Shown here: positions 63,408 to 64,000 of the stretch, one piece after another
Numbering within the stretch: position 1 is the stretch's first letter
Layout: the number at the start of each line of letters is the position of its first letter
Assembly: GCF_900105595.1 (NCBI RefSeq)
Contig: NZ_LT629784.1
Location: forward strand, 2,046,001 to 2,110,000
Source: Stappia sp. ES.058
GTDB lineage: Bacteria > Pseudomonadota > Alphaproteobacteria > Rhizobiales > Stappiaceae
Reading direction: 5' to 3'
DNA: 64,000 nucleotides
Translations under genes and position numbers: made by a program
Notes under the pieces: model-generated
The model's input: the letters and a program-made list of their open reading frames with translations, nothing else
Databases searched by the model: none
What the model was told of the DNA's origin: nothing

Positions 63408-63848
63408 ATGCGCTATCTGCATACAATGGTCCGCATCCGCGACATCGACGAATCCCTGGACTTCTATTGCAAGACCTTCGGCCTTGAGGAAGTACGCCGC
63501 CACGAAAGCGAAGCGGGCCGCTTCACGCTGATCTTCCTGGCGGCGCCCGCCGACGTCGAGGCCTTCAAGAAGGGGTCCGCGCCCGCATTGGAGCTGACCT
63601 ACAACTGGGATCCGGAAGAGTATGACGGCGGGCGCAACTTCGGCCATCTCGCCTATGAGGTCGACGACATCTACGCGACCTGCGAAAAGCTCCAGGCCGC
63701 CGGCGTGACCATCAACCGTCCGCCGCGCGACGGACGCATGGCCTTCGTTCGCTCGCCCGACAATGTCTCCATCGAACTGCTGCAAAAGGGCGAGGCGCAG
63801 GCGCCGAAGGAGCCCTGGGCGTCGATGGGCAACACCGGCAGCTGGTAA
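63408..63848 (+). CDS. gloA: VOC family protein, lactoylglutathione lyase-like
   Basis: 146-residue glyoxalase I-type enzyme. [20 protein letters not shown] (metal-binding H5), [20 protein letters not shown] (E and H ligands) and [15 protein letters not shown] (E ligand) match glyoxalase I, which converts the methylglyoxal-glutathione adduct to lactoylglutathione. Length is normal (about 135-150). AGAGGTG precedes the ATG. Single gene. Glutathione reductase and gamma-glutamylcyclotransferase-like genes occur in the same window but are far away. Confidence 0.9.
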   Translation: MRYLHTMVRIRDIDESLDFYCKTFGLEEVRRHESEAGRFTLIFLAAPADVEAFKKGSAPALELTYNWDPEEYDGGRNFGHLAYEVDDIYATCEKLQAAGVTINRPPRDGRMAFVRSPDNVSIELLQKGEAQAPKEPWASMGNTGSW

Positions 63849-64000
63849 GGCCGCCGCCTCACGGCCGGGCCTCGGGCTCCGGCCGCGACGTGCATGGCGG
63901 CGGCACCGCACCGCCGCCACGCGCGGTTTTTCGCGGCTGCGAAGACGGCTGTGGATTACAGTGCATCTACCCCCTTGCCTGACAAAAAATTTCTGCCTAT

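Noticed and set aside
1-64000. CRISPR array or prophage
   Set aside because: No regularly spaced repeats and no phage structural or integrase genes were seen; the only short tandem motif set is the protein repeat at 58477-58800.

Overview
The window is about 64 kb of GC-rich chromosome from an alphaproteobacterium, most likely a Hyphomicrobiales member of the Stappia/Roseibium kind. The reasons are the AapJQMP amino-acid transporter, the NDUFS4-like complex I accessory protein, the two-domain cold-shock protein coupled to a DUF192 gene, and the mix of TRAP and TTT transporters. No rRNA, phage or CRISPR is visible. Three tRNA genes are present: Val-CAC, Arg-UCU and Pro-UGG.

Layout. 1-4.6 kb: phenylacetyl-CoA epoxidase operon paaXABCDE, with paaE cut by the window edge. 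4.7-5.4 kb: extragenic palindromes and a tiny two-gene operon (YjzC-like protein plus a 57-residue HTH protein). 5.5-12.7 kb: a PuuE-type allantoinase, a small membrane protein, and a PadR-controlled RND efflux pair. 12.7-22.1 kb: housekeeping and stress genes (gamma-glutamylcyclotransferase-like, PLP enzyme, MarR plus membrane protein, glutathione reductase, rpiA, gph) and a soluble chemoreceptor that carries a PilZ-like segment. 22.5-28.7 kb: a tripartite tricarboxylate (TctCBA) uptake operon with two dehydrogenases and a divergent GntR regulator. 28.7-33.4 kb: a decaying region with a MITE-like element, an autotransporter gene broken twice, an AraC regulator, a transposase remnant and tRNA-Val. 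33.5-40.4 kb: a putative metallopeptidase, a GlxA-type regulator and a MarR-controlled TRAP transporter with a coupled alpha/beta hydrolase. 40.6-43 kb: a histidine kinase and a response regulator. 43.2-49.2 kb: the aap operon and a cystathionine beta-lyase. 49.3-53.1 kb: four overlapping genes for envelope lipid or sugar modification. 53.2-56.7 kb: a phosphodiesterase and a GGDEF-EAL protein. 57.4-60 kb: an unusual three-gene cassette (below). 60.2-63.9 kb: a frameshifted diguanylate cyclase, DUF192, a double cold-shock protein and a VOC protein.

The most interesting locus is 57.4-60.0 kb. It holds an ATP-grasp enzyme, a divergent 107-residue protein built of three copies of a motif LDxxKxLGxR...MVGxxKP, and a protein with an HEAAH site resembling the HExxH-type peptide-modification (peptide beta-hydroxylase) family. 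A hairpin followed by six T residues lies between the repeat gene and the HExxH gene. I read this as a candidate ribosomally synthesised, post-translationally modified peptide (RiPP) system with a multicore precursor. The assignment is inference and the product is unknown.

Two genes (autotransporter, diguanylate cyclase) are interrupted at short homopolymer runs. These could be real decay, phase variation or sequencing error, and the sequence alone cannot decide.
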